A stretch of 64,000 nt of DNA from Providencia alcalifaciens (lineage in GTDB: Bacteria; Pseudomonadota; Gammaproteobacteria; Enterobacterales; Enterobacteriaceae): assembly GCF_915403165.1 (NCBI RefSeq), contig NZ_OU659204.1, forward strand, positions 3,472,001-3,536,000, read 5' to 3'. Of the stretch, positions 36,722 to 47,800 are shown one piece after another. Each line of letters begins with the position of its first letter. Positions within the stretch are counted from its first letter, which is position 1. Below the pieces are notes generated by a model that had not been told where the DNA came from, ran no database searches, and was given only the letters and a program-made list of their open reading frames with translations. Both the position numbers and the translations under genes were made by a program.

Positions 36722-36748
36722 AAACCTGACACACTTTGTGTCAGGTTT
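36722..36748. terminator. Terminator between hypC and the malic enzyme gene
   Basis: AAACCTGACACA (36722-36733) and TGTGTCAGGTTT (36737-36748) form a perfect 12-pair stem with a three-base loop. The A-run before it becomes a T-run on the minus strand, so it is strongest for the minus-strand malic enzyme transcript but can serve both. Confidence 0.85.
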
Positions 36749-36795
36749 CATTAATTACCGTTTTACTCAATCAAACTATCAATCACACTCTGTCA

Positions 36796-38589
36796 TTAGA
36801 TAGCTTCAACTGGCACATAAACTGGCCACCAAGATTGTGTTCTAACCATTTCAACTTCAGAATCACTGGCGTTAACCCCTGCTACACCTTGGCTTTTCGC
36901 CATACGTAAAACAGCGAGAGCAACAATACTTGAAGTGATACGTAAATCTTCATTCGATGGTAATAGCGATGCACCTTCTGAGCCTAATGTTGCTTGGCTT
37001 GCTACTGCTTGTACTGCGGCAAAAATCATTTCATCGGTAATTTTCGTGGCTTTAGACACGATAGCACCGAAACCTAGCCCCGGATAAAGCGCTGCGTTAT
37101 TCGCCTGGCCGATTTTGTAGCAAACACCGTTATAAATCACATCATCAAATGGCGCACCCGTTGCAACAAACACTTTCCCCTCTGTCCATTCAATTAAATG
37201 CTGTGGGGTTGCTTCATGCAGTAATGTTGGGTTTGATAATGGGAAAATAATTGGGCGTTCAACGTGGCTTGCCATACTGCGAACAATATCTTGAGTAAAA
37301 GCACCCGGTGTCGTTGATGTACCAATTAAAATCGTTGGTTTTACATTCTCAACAACCGTTGCTAAATCAATAATACCTTTCGTTTTATCTTGCTTAGCAA
37401 GGATATTCGCCATATCAGGCCAACGAGTTTGAGCTTCTACTGAAACATCAACGGTCTTTCTTGGATAATTAGCAACATCTTGGCTATTTTTCGCATAATC
37501 TTTTTGGAAATATAGCAAGCTGTCCAGCATGTCCGTCGTAAGCAGGCCCGGTAAATCAACTAACCAAATTCGAGAAATAGCGTCTTCACGAGAAAGGCCA
37601 CTACGCATCATTTGGTCACGAATTTGGTCTGCAATTCCGCATCCAGCGGTTCCTGCGCCAAAGATAACCACTTTTTGCTCAGTCCAAGGCGTTTTACTTA
37701 ATTTCACCGCATTCAATAAGCCTGACAATACAATGGCACCCGTACCTTGCACATCATCGTTAAATGTCGCGAAATTCGCTCTGTATTTATCCAAAATACG
37801 ACGCGCATTGGTTGAACCAAAATCTTCCCAGTGCATCACTGCATTTGGAAATAGCTTTCTTGCCGCTTTGACATAAGCATCAACAAAATCATCATAGACT
37901 TTGCCTTGAATACGCTCATGACGATTACCCACATATGATGAGTCATTTAACAGTTTTTCATTGTTAGTCCCGACATCTAGAACGACAGGAATAACACTAT
38001 GAGGATCTACACCCGCAGCGGCAGTATAAACAGCCAACTTACCGACTGAAATATCGATACCATTAGAACCCCAGTCTCCGATACCTAAGATTTCTTCTGC
38101 GTCAGTGGTCACGATCAATCTAATATCACCACCTTCTGCACCAAATGCACGCAGCTTTTCTTCGATTAATTCAGGTTCATTAATACTGAGGAAGATCCCG
38201 CGAGGACGAGTAATAATCTCGCTATAGTTTTCAATGGCATCGCCGACAACTGGGTCATAAACGACTGGCAGCATTTCCAGCATATGACGTTGTAATAATG
38301 CATAAAATAATGTCACGTTATTATCGTGCAAACGCCACATATAAATATGTTTATCTAAGTCAGAATGGCATCCACGGTAAGCGTGATAAGCACGATTTAA
38401 TTGTGTTTCCATATCCTCAGTTACAACAGGAGGAAGAATACCATTTAAATCCAACGCTTTTCGTTCTTCTTCAGTAAAAGCCGTTCCTTTATTTAAGGAT
38501 GGGTCGCGTAATACTTCATATCCTCTTGCGGTGGTTTTAATTTTACGAATGTTATTTTCCACAACAACTTTAGCTTGTCGATTATACAT
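36796..38589 (-). CDS. Malic enzyme family protein, malolactic enzyme-like
   Basis: A 597-residue NAD-dependent enzyme of the malic family. The residues PVVYDPVVGDAIENYSEI and VTTDAEEILGIGDWGSNGIDISVGKL (given here as short marks at 109-125 and 160-184) agree better with the malolactic enzymes of lactic acid bacteria (YDP and GDWG) than with E. coli MaeA (YTP and GDQG). The nucleotide motif GAGTAGCGIAD follows at about 325 and IFPLSNPT later. It would convert L-malate either to pyruvate plus carbon dioxide and NADH, or directly to L-lactate. It follows fumC after 41 bases, so the pair could turn fumarate into pyruvate or lactate. The choice between the two reactions is inferred. Confidence 0.8.
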   Translation of the reverse strand: MYNRQAKVVVENNIRKIKTTARGYEVLRDPSLNKGTAFTEEERKALDLNGILPPVVTEDMETQLNRAYHAYRGCHSDLDKHIYMWRLHDNNVTLFYALLQRHMLEMLPVVYDPVVGDAIENYSEIITRPRGIFLSINEPELIEEKLRAFGAEGGDIRLIVTTDAEEILGIGDWGSNGIDISVGKLAVYTAAAGVDPHSVIPVVLDVGTNNEKLLNDSSYVGNRHERIQGKVYDDFVDAYVKAARKLFPNAVMHWEDFGSTNARRILDKYRANFATFNDDVQGTGAIVLSGLLNAVKLSKTPWTEQKVVIFGAGTAGCGIADQIRDQMMRSGLSREDAISRIWLVDLPGLLTTDMLDSLLYFQKDYAKNSQDVANYPRKTVDVSVEAQTRWPDMANILAKQDKTKGIIDLATVVENVKPTILIGTSTTPGAFTQDIVRSMASHVERPIIFPLSNPTLLHEATPQHLIEWTEGKVFVATGAPFDDVIYNGVCYKIGQANNAALYPGLGFGAIVSKATKITDEMIFAAVQAVASQATLGSEGASLLPSNEDLRITSSIVALAVLRMAKSQGVAGVNASDSEVEMVRTQSWWPVYVPVEAI

Positions 38590-38630
38590 AATTAATACCT
38601 TCTAATTTAAATATTATAATTCAGAGAAAA

Positions 38631-40079
38631 CTACGCGCCAGATAGACCATTTCCTGTCATATCAATCGGATTGACATATTTATTAAAATCTTCTTCACTT
38701 ATTTTCCCAGAAGCGATTGCAGATTCTTTTAACGTGATATTTTTCGCTATTGCATTTTCAGCAATATGCGCTGCATTTTGATAACCAATAATTGGGGATA
38801 ATGCCGTCACTAACATGACACTATTTTCCACATACTCGGTTATTTTCGCGTTATTTAATTCAGTACCTTCTACTGAATATTCCATAAATTTACGGCAGCC
38901 ATCAGAAATAATTCGAATGGAGTGCAGGAGATTATTAATAATTACCGGTCTCATCGCATTTAATTCAAAATTACCTTGGCTACCTGATATTGCAATCGCA
39001 GCATCATTACCCATAACCTGAATACCAATCATGACAATCGCTTCACATTGGGTTGGGTTGACCTTTCCAGGCATGATAGATGAACCAGGTTCATTCGATG
39101 GCAATATTAATTCGCTGAAACCACAACGAGGGCCCGAAGCTAACCAGCGCATATCATTCGCAATTTTGATCAGTGCCACTGCCAGTCCACGAATAGCGGC
39201 ATGTGTGCGAACTAATGCATCAAGAGAGCCTTGAGCGGTAAATTTATTGGGTGCTGTAATAAACGGCTTTTGAGTTAATTCCGCTATCTTATCTGCGACA
39301 TCTTTTGAAAAACCTTTTGGCGCATTTAATCCTGTACCAACAGCCGTGCCGCCAACAGCGAGCTTATAAAGATCTTGCTGACTACGTTTAATGTCATCTA
39401 GCGCATCTCGTAATTGACCCGCCCAACCGTGCCACTCTTGTCCTACAGTTAAAGGTACTGCATCTTCTAGGTGAGTACGACCGATCTTAACGACAGTCAT
39501 CCACGAGTCGGCTTTCTTTTCAATAAGTTGAATTAAATCTTCAATACTCGGAATTAATTGTTCATCAAGCGCAAAAATAGCGGCGATGTGCATTGCAGTA
39601 GGGAATGTGTCATTGGAAGATTGACCCATGTTGACATCATCATTGGGTCCAACGGGCAATTGAGTTCCTAATGAGCCACCTAATAATTGAATTGCTCGGT
39701 TAGAAATGACCTCATTCACATTCATATTAGATTGTGTGCCAGAGCCTGTCTGCCATACATAAAGCGGATAATGCTCATCTAATTGACCATGAATAGTTTC
39801 ATCAGCAGCGATCACAATCGCCTCTTTTTTCCATTCAGCTAATCGACCTGCTTCGCAGTTAACCAATGCACAGGCTTTTTTTACATAGCCATACGCGTGG
39901 TAAACCGATTTTGGCATTAAATCATCGCCAATATTAAAGTGCTGTAATGAGCGTTGAGTCTGCGCCCCCCAATAACGATTTGCAGGAACATTTACTTTTC
40001 CCATGCTATCGAATTCTTCACGGGTGCCTGTTTCATTAATACCAATAGGGATGCTCTTATTTAGAATATAATCTGTCAT
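38631..40079 (-). CDS. fumC: Fumarate hydratase, class II
   Basis: A 482-residue fumarase that interconverts fumarate and malate without an iron-sulfur cluster. The family signature GSSIMPGKVNP is present, as are GSGTQSNMNVNEV, the catalytic GRTHLEDAVPLTVGQE and the N-terminal RYWGAQTQRS. It carries about 12 extra N-terminal residues compared with E. coli FumC (467). It is the first gene of a two-gene unit with the malic/malolactic enzyme, which suggests a role in malate fermentation or anaerobic redox balance rather than only in the citric acid cycle. Confidence 0.92.
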   Translation of the reverse strand: MTDYILNKSIPIGINETGTREEFDSMGKVNVPANRYWGAQTQRSLQHFNIGDDLMPKSVYHAYGYVKKACALVNCEAGRLAEWKKEAIVIAADETIHGQLDEHYPLYVWQTGSGTQSNMNVNEVISNRAIQLLGGSLGTQLPVGPNDDVNMGQSSNDTFPTAMHIAAIFALDEQLIPSIEDLIQLIEKKADSWMTVVKIGRTHLEDAVPLTVGQEWHGWAGQLRDALDDIKRSQQDLYKLAVGGTAVGTGLNAPKGFSKDVADKIAELTQKPFITAPNKFTAQGSLDALVRTHAAIRGLAVALIKIANDMRWLASGPRCGFSELILPSNEPGSSIMPGKVNPTQCEAIVMIGIQVMGNDAAIAISGSQGNFELNAMRPVIINNLLHSIRIISDGCRKFMEYSVEGTELNNAKITEYVENSVMLVTALSPIIGYQNAAHIAENAIAKNITLKESAIASGKISEEDFNKYVNPIDMTGNGLSGA

Positions 40080-40870
40080 TACAATAACTCCATTTTAAAT
40101 ATAAAACATATGAGCAATTCCTATACTAAGTTAAAAAAATCAATTAAACATCAAATACCAAACATGCTTTAAAATAAGAAATTAAACCCAATAAGATAAT
40201 AAAATATCAGTTTAAAATATAAGAAATTAATTAACACTCGACTTTTTATAAAATATAACCTTCGCAAACAGACTGTCTATTTTATCCAAAAATCATATAA
40301 AGACTAAAGTTTCAAAATAACGTTAAAAACAATATTATGCATTATAAATCTTATCTTTTAATGACAACTTAAATAAATCAAACAATTTAAATGTATAAAA
40401 AAATCATTGAAACACTGATATAAAAAATAAAAAACTCATGTGCTAAGTGAAATATTTAGATTAAATAAATTCAAATCTTAAAATGAATTAATAAAACAAA
40501 AACAATCACTGAAATATAAATGAAATAATATTATTCAATATACATAACATTATAAAAAAGAGCTAAAAACATGTTATTCATTTAAAATACAAGGTGATAT
40601 ACCCACTGAGATTCTCTTTAGTTTAATACGCATTAATTCAAAAAAAAATCATCCTTAATTATGCTTATGCAAAAATAAAGAACATCATAACTCAACAATA
40701 CTGAAGAGAAGCACTTGATAATAGTGATCATGCCCGCCTTGTTTGGTCATTGAACCTAACTCCACGCACAAAACGAGTACCGCGTTTAATATTCATATCG
40801 ACACCATATTAAACACTGGTTTTACGCAATTTTAGAGAAATAGTCGAATTTCCATGGATGGTGACGTGCT
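40080..40870. other. AT-rich intergenic region upstream of fumC
   Basis: About 800 bases of very AT-rich DNA with no gene that can be supported. It must contain the fumC promoter on the minus strand. It forms the left edge of the CDI island. Confidence 0.5.
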
Positions 40871-40882
40871 TTTTCAGTAAAA

Positions 40883-40908
40883 ACCGCACTGCATCCCTGT
40901 AGCGCGGT
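40883..40908 (-). terminator. Terminator-like hairpin at the left edge of the CDI island
   Basis: ACCGCACTGCA (40883-40893) pairs with TGTAGCGCGGT (40898-40908) with one mismatch and one G-U pair; on the minus strand it is followed by TTTTTACTG. The bases GCGGTCTATTTAT that follow on the plus strand are identical at the hairpin ending the hyf operon (54882-54908). Confidence 0.6.
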
Positions 40909-40962
40909 CTATTTATATTTTTCTAATTGAATTGAAGCTTGGTTCCACCATTAGCCGATTGA

Positions 40963-41124
40963 TATTTAGGACTCAACTCCACTACTAATCCCTACATTAC
41001 CGCCTTGGTATTTTGCAACACGCTTAAAGTGGTCAAACAGATGGACGAAGAAGAGTTAAAATCAGTGACATCGATTTTGGATGTGCTGATTTGAAAACAT
41101 CAAGCTAAGCGTTTGATTGGATAG
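40963..41124 (+). pseudogene. Remnant of a helix-turn-helix regulator C-terminus
   Basis: An open stretch without a start reads YLGLNSTTNPYITALVF, then CNTLKVVKQMDEEELKSV and TSILDVLI, a TGA at 41092, and KHQAKRLIG before a TAG at 41122; another TGA lies just upstream at 40960. The pattern resembles the C-terminal helical end of XRE-type phage-repressor-like regulators, where the residues on both sides of the TGA would be continuous. The N-terminal DNA-binding part is not found. Family assignment is tentative. Confidence 0.4.
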
Positions 41125-41140
41125 TAAATTGAGATAGCGC

Positions 41141-41170
41141 CATGCTCGGGTGCGGGAACACCCCAACATG
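41141..41170 (+). promoter_or_regulatory. Leader hairpin of the symE-like gene
   Basis: CATGCTCGGGTG (41141-41152) can pair with CACCCCAACATG (41159-41170) with two mismatches. The leader also has an upstream ATGGCTAA at 41168 that mimics the true start context ATGGCTAAG at 41202. Translation of symE in E. coli is blocked by an antisense RNA over this region, so a regulatory role is plausible. Confidence 0.4.
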
Positions 41171-41201
41171 GCTAACCAGTGCAACTAAAGGAGTAGTCAC
41201 C

Positions 41202-41429
41202 ATGGCTAAGCGCGATTGTAGTGTAAAAACACCGACAGCTAAAGAAGAAGGGGTTAAAACCAGACACTATACAGTGGGTTATACCCCCAACCGCGGTAAA
41301 CCCAATCCCAACCCGCAACTGACATTCAGCGGTAAGTGGTTGAGTGAGTTAGGGTTTACGGTGGGCAGCCACGTCACCCTCACTCAGCAAGCCGGACAGT
41401 TGATTATCCAGCTGGCTGAGGGGGAGTAA
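41202..41429 (+). CDS. SymE-family type I toxin
   Basis: A 75-residue protein with the SymE core RHYTVGYTPNRGKPNPNPQL and FSGKWLSELGFTVGSHVTL, an AbrB-like swapped-hairpin fold turned into a toxin; E. coli SymE is SOS-induced and condenses nucleic acids or cleaves RNA. The start at 41202 has AAAGGAG upstream; the in-frame ATG at 41142 is in the leader hairpin and would add unrelated residues. It lies head-on to the CDI immunity gene. SymE-like genes are frequent next to CDI and Rhs loci. No antisense RNA can be proven from the sequence. Confidence 0.8.
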   Translation: MAKRDCSVKTPTAKEEGVKTRHYTVGYTPNRGKPNPNPQLTFSGKWLSELGFTVGSHVTLTQQAGQLIIQLAEGE

Positions 41430-41441
41430 TTACACGAAGGA

Positions 41442-41464
41442 GATCCCAGAGTAGGTCTGGGGTC
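41442..41464 (+). terminator. Terminator of the symE-like gene
   Basis: GATCCCAGA (41442-41450) pairs with TCTGGGGTC (41456-41464), with one G-U pair, and TTTTATTT follows. It lies 12 bases after the symE stop and just before the end of cdiI on the other strand. Confidence 0.8.
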
Positions 41465-41471
41465 TTTTATT

Positions 41472-41804
41472 TCAGTCTTCATACTTAAAATGAATATTAA
41501 TTTGCATTTTTTCTAGATCTAAAGTGGCTTCACAACTTTTCCAAACAGGCAGGCCATTAGTTAAATTATTTTCAATATAATAGTTTTGCAATTCAACTAA
41601 ATTGTGAAGCATATTTGTATTCGCAACCCCTCCCGCCGTAAGCCATTTCAACGCATTTTCATTGTCAATATAATCATACTCATATTCACATGTGTCACTT
41701 TCATCTGATAAGCTTGCTCTCATTATTATTTTTTGAGCATCATCTGGAGCTATACCGTATAGTAATGACCCTATTTCATTGTATATTTCTTGTTCAGTTT
41801 TCAT
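41472..41804 (-). CDS. cdiI: CDI immunity protein (YezG/DUF600-like)
   Basis: A 110-residue acidic protein with the pattern EIYNEIGSLLYGIAPDDAQKIIMRA, as in the YezG-like immunity family that partners endonuclease toxins of the YeeF type. It should bind and block the nuclease at the C-terminus of the CdiA encoded just upstream and so protect sister cells. The start codon overlaps the cdiA stop (TAATG), and its ribosome site GGAGGT is inside the last cdiA codons, so the two are translationally coupled. The pairing of a NS_2-type nuclease with a YezG-type protein is known for other polymorphic toxins. Confidence 0.85.
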   Translation of the reverse strand: MKTEQEIYNEIGSLLYGIAPDDAQKIIMRASLSDESDTCEYEYDYIDNENALKWLTAGGVANTNMLHNLVELQNYYIENNLTNGLPVWKSCEATLDLEKMQINIHFKYED

Positions 41805-44800
41805 TATTTACCTCCAGAATCATTAATAAATGTTCTTTCTACGGGGCGTTCATTCCCTATCTTATACATAACGTTAAAACTACTTGGCCGATCACTATTC
41901 CCTAGATATACAGGCTCGATCTTAACATCAACATCCTTATTTTCTTTCAATGCTTTTGCCCATGAGTTCTCCATTTTTTTCCATTCACTTCTATTCAAGT
42001 TAGAGTTCATAGGAACAATATTGAGTTTCTCTCCTGGGCCAGTGAAAATAGTTGCAATTAAATGTCCACCTTCATCACCAGCAACACCGCATTTGCCAAC
42101 TTTACACTGCTGATAGGTATTTCTATCATTTGAGTTCAGAGACAATTTCGCTTCTACAGTCTCTACTCGCCCTTGTGAATCAGTTTTATAGGTTTTATTA
42201 CCATCAACCTGATAAATGGCATTTGGCTCTGGTTTGTTCAGTTGCTTATTCCAATCACCCTTACTACCTGATTTTATTTCAATAATTTTTTGTTCATTTA
42301 TGATTTTAGGTATTTCTTTACTTACATTCCCTGTAATTACCTTATTCACCATTTCAGGGGTTACTTCACCGCCTTCTTTCTTTATCGCTTGAAGTGCAGC
42401 AAATTCTACTAATTGTTCTGTTGAGTATTTAACACCATAACCAGCTCCTGTTACTGCAATACCTGCAGGGGCTGCTTCTGCACCTATTGTTTCAACAATA
42501 AAGTTACTGACTTCTACCGTACATAATGCTGGATTGGCCGCACAAGCTCTCATCGCTACCTGAGCCGCTGCAAGTGCTTCTGGAGTAATTGCTGCTATCG
42601 CACCACCTGCCGCGCCGCCGACAAGCGCAATAGCAATTGCCTTATTAACTGCTTCACCACGCTGGCAAGCTTCACCGGAGGGGTTATCCACACAAGACAT
42701 CACATCTTTTGCATGGCTTCGAGCAAATTTGACTTGTTCCTCTTCCGTGCCGCCCATGAGGTTATTCTCAACCGCATTTTTCCCTGCTTGCGATGCCGTC
42801 ACTGCGCCCGCAACATCACCCGTAGTAAGACCACCGGCTAATCCTGCAGCCAACTGGCTTAATGCGCTGACTTGTTGCTTCTCGCTTTCCGTTAAATCGG
42901 ACACTTTCTTGCCCGGGAACATCTTATCCATAATGATGCGAGCCGACAACTCTCCGCCACCGGCACCCAAGCCACCCGCCACGGCGGATTGGTTATTCAA
43001 CTCGGCAACCACCGCACCCAGCACGGCGTGCGCCATCGCATTGGTTGCTTTGTTAACCTCACCAGTCACTGGGTCAGTTGTCAGTTCTTTAATCTTGGTT
43101 GCTAAATACGGCGAAGACGCATTACCTAACGCCCCCGCTAAGTTATCACCCGCCAACCCTTGCAACAACCCTGTCACCGCTTGGGCGGCTTTTTGGAAAT
43201 CGCTGCCCGTGCCATATTGCGCCATCGCGTTGTTGTACGCTTGTTGTTTAATCGCCTCATCCGTCGCAACTTTATTGTCCTTAAGAAGTTGCTGCTTGGC
43301 GATGGCTAACGCATCCGGGTCTTTTTGAGCTTTCAGCCCCGCGATTTCCCCTTCCGTGCGGATGATGTCCATCGTCTGATTGCCGATTTCACCAATCAAT
43401 TGAGACTGTTTTAAGCGGTTTTGCTCTTTCTCTTTGTCGAAGATTGGGTTAATGCTGCCGTCATTAGCGTGCTCGGTATCGCGGTTGAGCTCGTTAACAT
43501 CCTGTTTTTGTTTGTTCTCATTGCGAACAATGACGGTTCCCTCACTGACCGCCGATTTAGTCGTGCCTTCGGCGTGTCCGCTATTATTGGCATTGGAGAG
43601 CAAACCACCCGCAGCATTGGTCAACAACTGCCCCCCAATCGAGCCTCCTGTGCCAATCGAGCCGCCCGTGTGCTCGGCAGTAAAGTCCGCTTTGTTGTCG
43701 ATATCTTTCCAGCCCAGCGTGCCCGTTTCTAAGCGGTTTTTGTCTTTGTCCGCGGTGGATGCGATAACCGCACCGTCGAGTTGAGTGTGTTTATCGACGG
43801 TGATATCAAAACCACCTTTGCCCGCAAAAATCCCCGTCTGTTCTTTGACGCTGTCATAGTTGCTTTTGATTTTGTCTTGGCTAGCGCTGATATTGATGTT
43901 TGGTGTACCACCTATCGTGTAACCGCCACCGACGCTGCTCTCTTGCTGTTTCGCATCATAACGGTCGCTGTCTTGCTGGCTCGCCATGTTCAGGTCACGA
44001 CCCACATTGACCGTCACTTGCTCACCACTGACTTGCGCCCCTTTGAGGGTGGTATCTTGCCCGCTGTTTAACGTGAGCTTATTGCCCGCATCCAGTGTGG
44101 TTTCGGTGTGCGTAAGGCCATTCCCTTTTTCATGGCCTTTACCTTGGTTGACGGAGGCTGAGACATTGACCCCGTAGCCGCCTGCACCAACGCCCACACC
44201 AACTCCGACACTGCCGCCTTTGCTGCTGTTTTCACTGGTGGTCTGCTCGCTGTTTTGGGCTGACACTAGGTTGATATCTTGTGTTGCAGACAGTGATAAA
44301 TCTTTACCGGCTTTTAGCTCACTGCCGACGACTGTGATGTTACCGCTGTCTGGATTACCGTCTTTATTTTTACCCGTAGCCGTAATCGACAGGTTTTGGC
44401 CTGCGTTTAAGGTACTGCCTTGAGACTGACGGCTGTCTGTATGGGTTTCGCTTTTCGAGGATTGGCTGCCGTAAGACACACTGACACCGACCGTATTCGT
44501 CGCCCCTTTTTGGTAGCCTTCATCACCCGGTTTCAGGTTATTGGCAAGGTTATGCGCATTGGCCGCATCCGTTTTAAGCCCATCCAGCTCATAAGCTTGT
44601 TGAGCCTGAACACCTGATAATACCGCTTTGGTATTTTGCAGGGCATTTAAACGACCATCACTTTCTTTACGTGCTTGTTGTGCAGTGCTGACTGCGGTAT
44701 TTAAGGCACTCCCCGCTGCCCCCGATAACGCCACAGTGAAACCACTTTGCTTGGTTTCAAAGGTTTCAGTGCGGGTACGCTCATCATAACCTGGGTCGAT

Positions 44801-47800
44801 TTGTACGCTATCGCCTGTGAGGGTTAAGTCTTTTTGGGCAACAAGGTCAGCCCCACCCACATGCAGTTTGTTGCCTGCGGTGATATTGACATTTCCTTGT
44901 GTACTACCAATCGTGCTAACACTTTGGCTTTGGGTGATGCCTTTTTCATCCACTTCATGGCGAGAGGATTGTTTACCGACGGTAAAGCCAATGCCACCGC
45001 TACTCATTAAGCCACTTTTTGATTTCTCTTCAAGAAGATAATGCGAGTCAGTTTCAGTGGCAGCGATGATATCCACATTATTGCCTGCGGCTAGAGTGAC
45101 ATCGTTTTCTGCCACCAAGGAAGACCCCTTGACTGTTAGGTCATTACCCGCATTGATGGTAACTTTTTCACCACTGAGCAGGCTGCCTTTTTCGCGGGTG
45201 CTCTCATCGTTTTGGACAGTGTGATCGCTGCTGGAACTCAATAAACCTTTGCTGCTACGCTGCTCTTCAACGTATTTTTTGTGCTCTTCCGTCGCAGTAT
45301 TGAGCGTCACATTTTGTTTCGCACCAAGCGTGATTTCGCCTTTTTCACTGTGAAGGGTACTGCCCGTGACGGTGATGTCTTTATCTCGTGCAGTGATTTC
45401 AACACCATTTTGTCCACTAAATGTGCTGCCAACCACCTCATGGGATGAGGTTTCATCGACACGCGATCCTTTGCTGCTGCCGCTACTGGTTTGTTCTTGG
45501 TCTAGCGCGTAGGTATCTTTGGTTGCCGCCGTGATGGTCACATCTCGGGCTGAGACGCTAACCTTTCCTGCTTGACTGTCAACTTGAGCGCCTTCAGCCA
45601 CCAAGTTGTTGCCCGCATGAAGAGAGACGCCCTTGTCGCCACTGAGCGTGCTGAGCACCAAACGGTCTTCTTCGCGATAGTTGCTGACGGAAGAGCCGTT
45701 ACCTTGTGCATCGAGCTGAGTTTTATTGGTGGTTTTATCCGACAGGATATTGATATCGCCACCGGCGTTGACATCCAGCGTGCCGCCAGCTTGAGCTTGG
45801 CTACCTTTGACAGTGATATCTTTTCCAGCATTTAGGCTGAGGTTTCCACCAGCACTCAGTTCACTACTTTGTGCTAATTGCCACTCTCCGCTGACTTGGG
45901 CGAGATTCCCCGAATTATTAACGATATTACTACGATCACCCATTGCGCCGGCGATTATGTCAATAGCTCCTTTATGGGTACTTTTGACCGATGTTATCGA
46001 TAAATTATCTCGGGCATTCAATTTGATGTCATGAGTTGCGTCAAGCTTGGCACCTTGTAATTGAATGTCATTCCCCGTTAACGTGATATCGGTAGCATTC
46101 ATCGTCGCTTGGCGTAAAGCATCTTGTAAGTTGGTACTTAATGTGATGCTATCCGCTTTAACTTGGATACTATCTGCATTGATATCCCCATTACGGTGAG
46201 TGAACTGCTTCGCATCCACACTCAGGGCGTTATCCGCCAACAGGTTCCCCGCATTATCGACGCTATCCGCAGAAAGATGCAGAGTATTACCCGCAATGAC
46301 TGCGCCTTGCTGAGTTAACCTGATGGTTTGATTGGTGAGGTAAACTTTGGGAACCCAAACTGTTTGGGGGCCTTGTGCCGTGTTGACGGTTTCGCTCACC
46401 ATCCACACAATATCTTGCTGCAATGCCGCAATTTGAGCAGGCGTTAATGCTACTCCAGGGCGTAAATGAAACTCCTCTGCTACGCGAATACCGTTATCCA
46501 TTAAATATTGATATTGCGTCATCGCATCACCCTCTTTCACAGAAGGGCGTCCCGTTAATTTCAAAACTTGCTCACGGACTAAACGCTGTTCATAGAAGCC
46601 ATCACCTAAACGCTTGTGTACGTCTGCAGGAGAGTAGCCGACGCGCTCAAGTAAATAGTCGCTACTGATAAACTTATTTCTGTCAGTGAATCGCGAGTCC
46701 GTCACCACTAAAAATGGGCTATCTGGTGTTAAGTTTGGACGGAATAATCCATTATTCGGGATAGAGGTTGCCACATCGCCAATATGCTGTTTTTCCGTTA
46801 AGGCCAGCTCTGCTGGTAATAATGGGCGCTCTTGCGGTGATTGACCTTCTGGCGTAGTTAACTCAGAGCCACCATGCGTGGTCAGTCCTGTGTTAAGGTT
46901 CTGTTTGTCGACACCGTCAATATCAAATTCCAGTGGGTTGCGTTCCCACTCCGCGCGTTCCGCTTTGGCAGCGTTAATCGCCGCTTCGATGGTGGATATT
47001 TGGGCGTCATTAACCGTAGTGTTGGTAATATTGGCGCCAGTAATCGATACATTACCATTACCTGAAATAATGCTATCAAGAGTCGTCAGTGCCGTGGTTT
47101 TGTCACTACTATATTCAGGGTACCAATGGCTTTTACTGACATCATAATGGTCAGAGTAGAATTCTTTGCGGTGTTCATTCACGGAATAACCCGTATTTTC
47201 TACGAATTCTTTACCTTCTATATCTAAATTACCCGTTGATGTAATAGTGCTCGCATCATTTTTGAGTCGCTCAGTAATATGGATCATCATATTCCCACCC
47301 GACAGGATACGTGCACCAATACCTTCCGATATCAGCTTATCTCGAGTGACTGTTCCTGTGACCGAGCGTTCTCGTATCCAGCTATAATCTTCAACCTTAG
47401 TCGAGTTAGCGAGATCCATATGTTTGTTCGGATCCCATATTTCGTAATAAGGTTCGTCGTGTTCCCGCCAGACCGCACCATGGTATGGGGTGGGTGGGGT
47501 TTTGATACGTCCCGGAACGCCACGCGACTCATAGAAGGTCATGGCATAGCTGCCATCGCTATTGGGTGTAAGCGCTAAATAATTGACCCACAGCGTGGTA
47601 ACTTGGCCATTTTGCTGTTTTACCTTCATTTGTGCGCGTTTATTTTTAGCATCAATGTCTAAAATGGTGCCATATTTGTTATCCAACGCCGCACTTTCAC
47701 TTTGAAAGGTCAATTGCTGCGTGGTGGGTGCCATTGCATCAGGGGTTTTGTGTACATCTGTACTAAATGAGCGCCAGTAGAAGTTATAAAGGTGTTTTTT

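Noticed and set aside
40733..40799. A 22-codon minus-strand frame beginning MNIKRGTRFVRG upstream of fumC
   Set aside because: The region is less AT-rich than its surroundings and the peptide looks biased, but it is too short and lacks a clear ribosome site, so I do not call a gene.
42729..43328. Long open frames on the plus strand opposite cdiA and cdiB
   Set aside because: They are antisense shadows of the conserved CdiA and CdiB coding sequence with no ribosome site or protein family.
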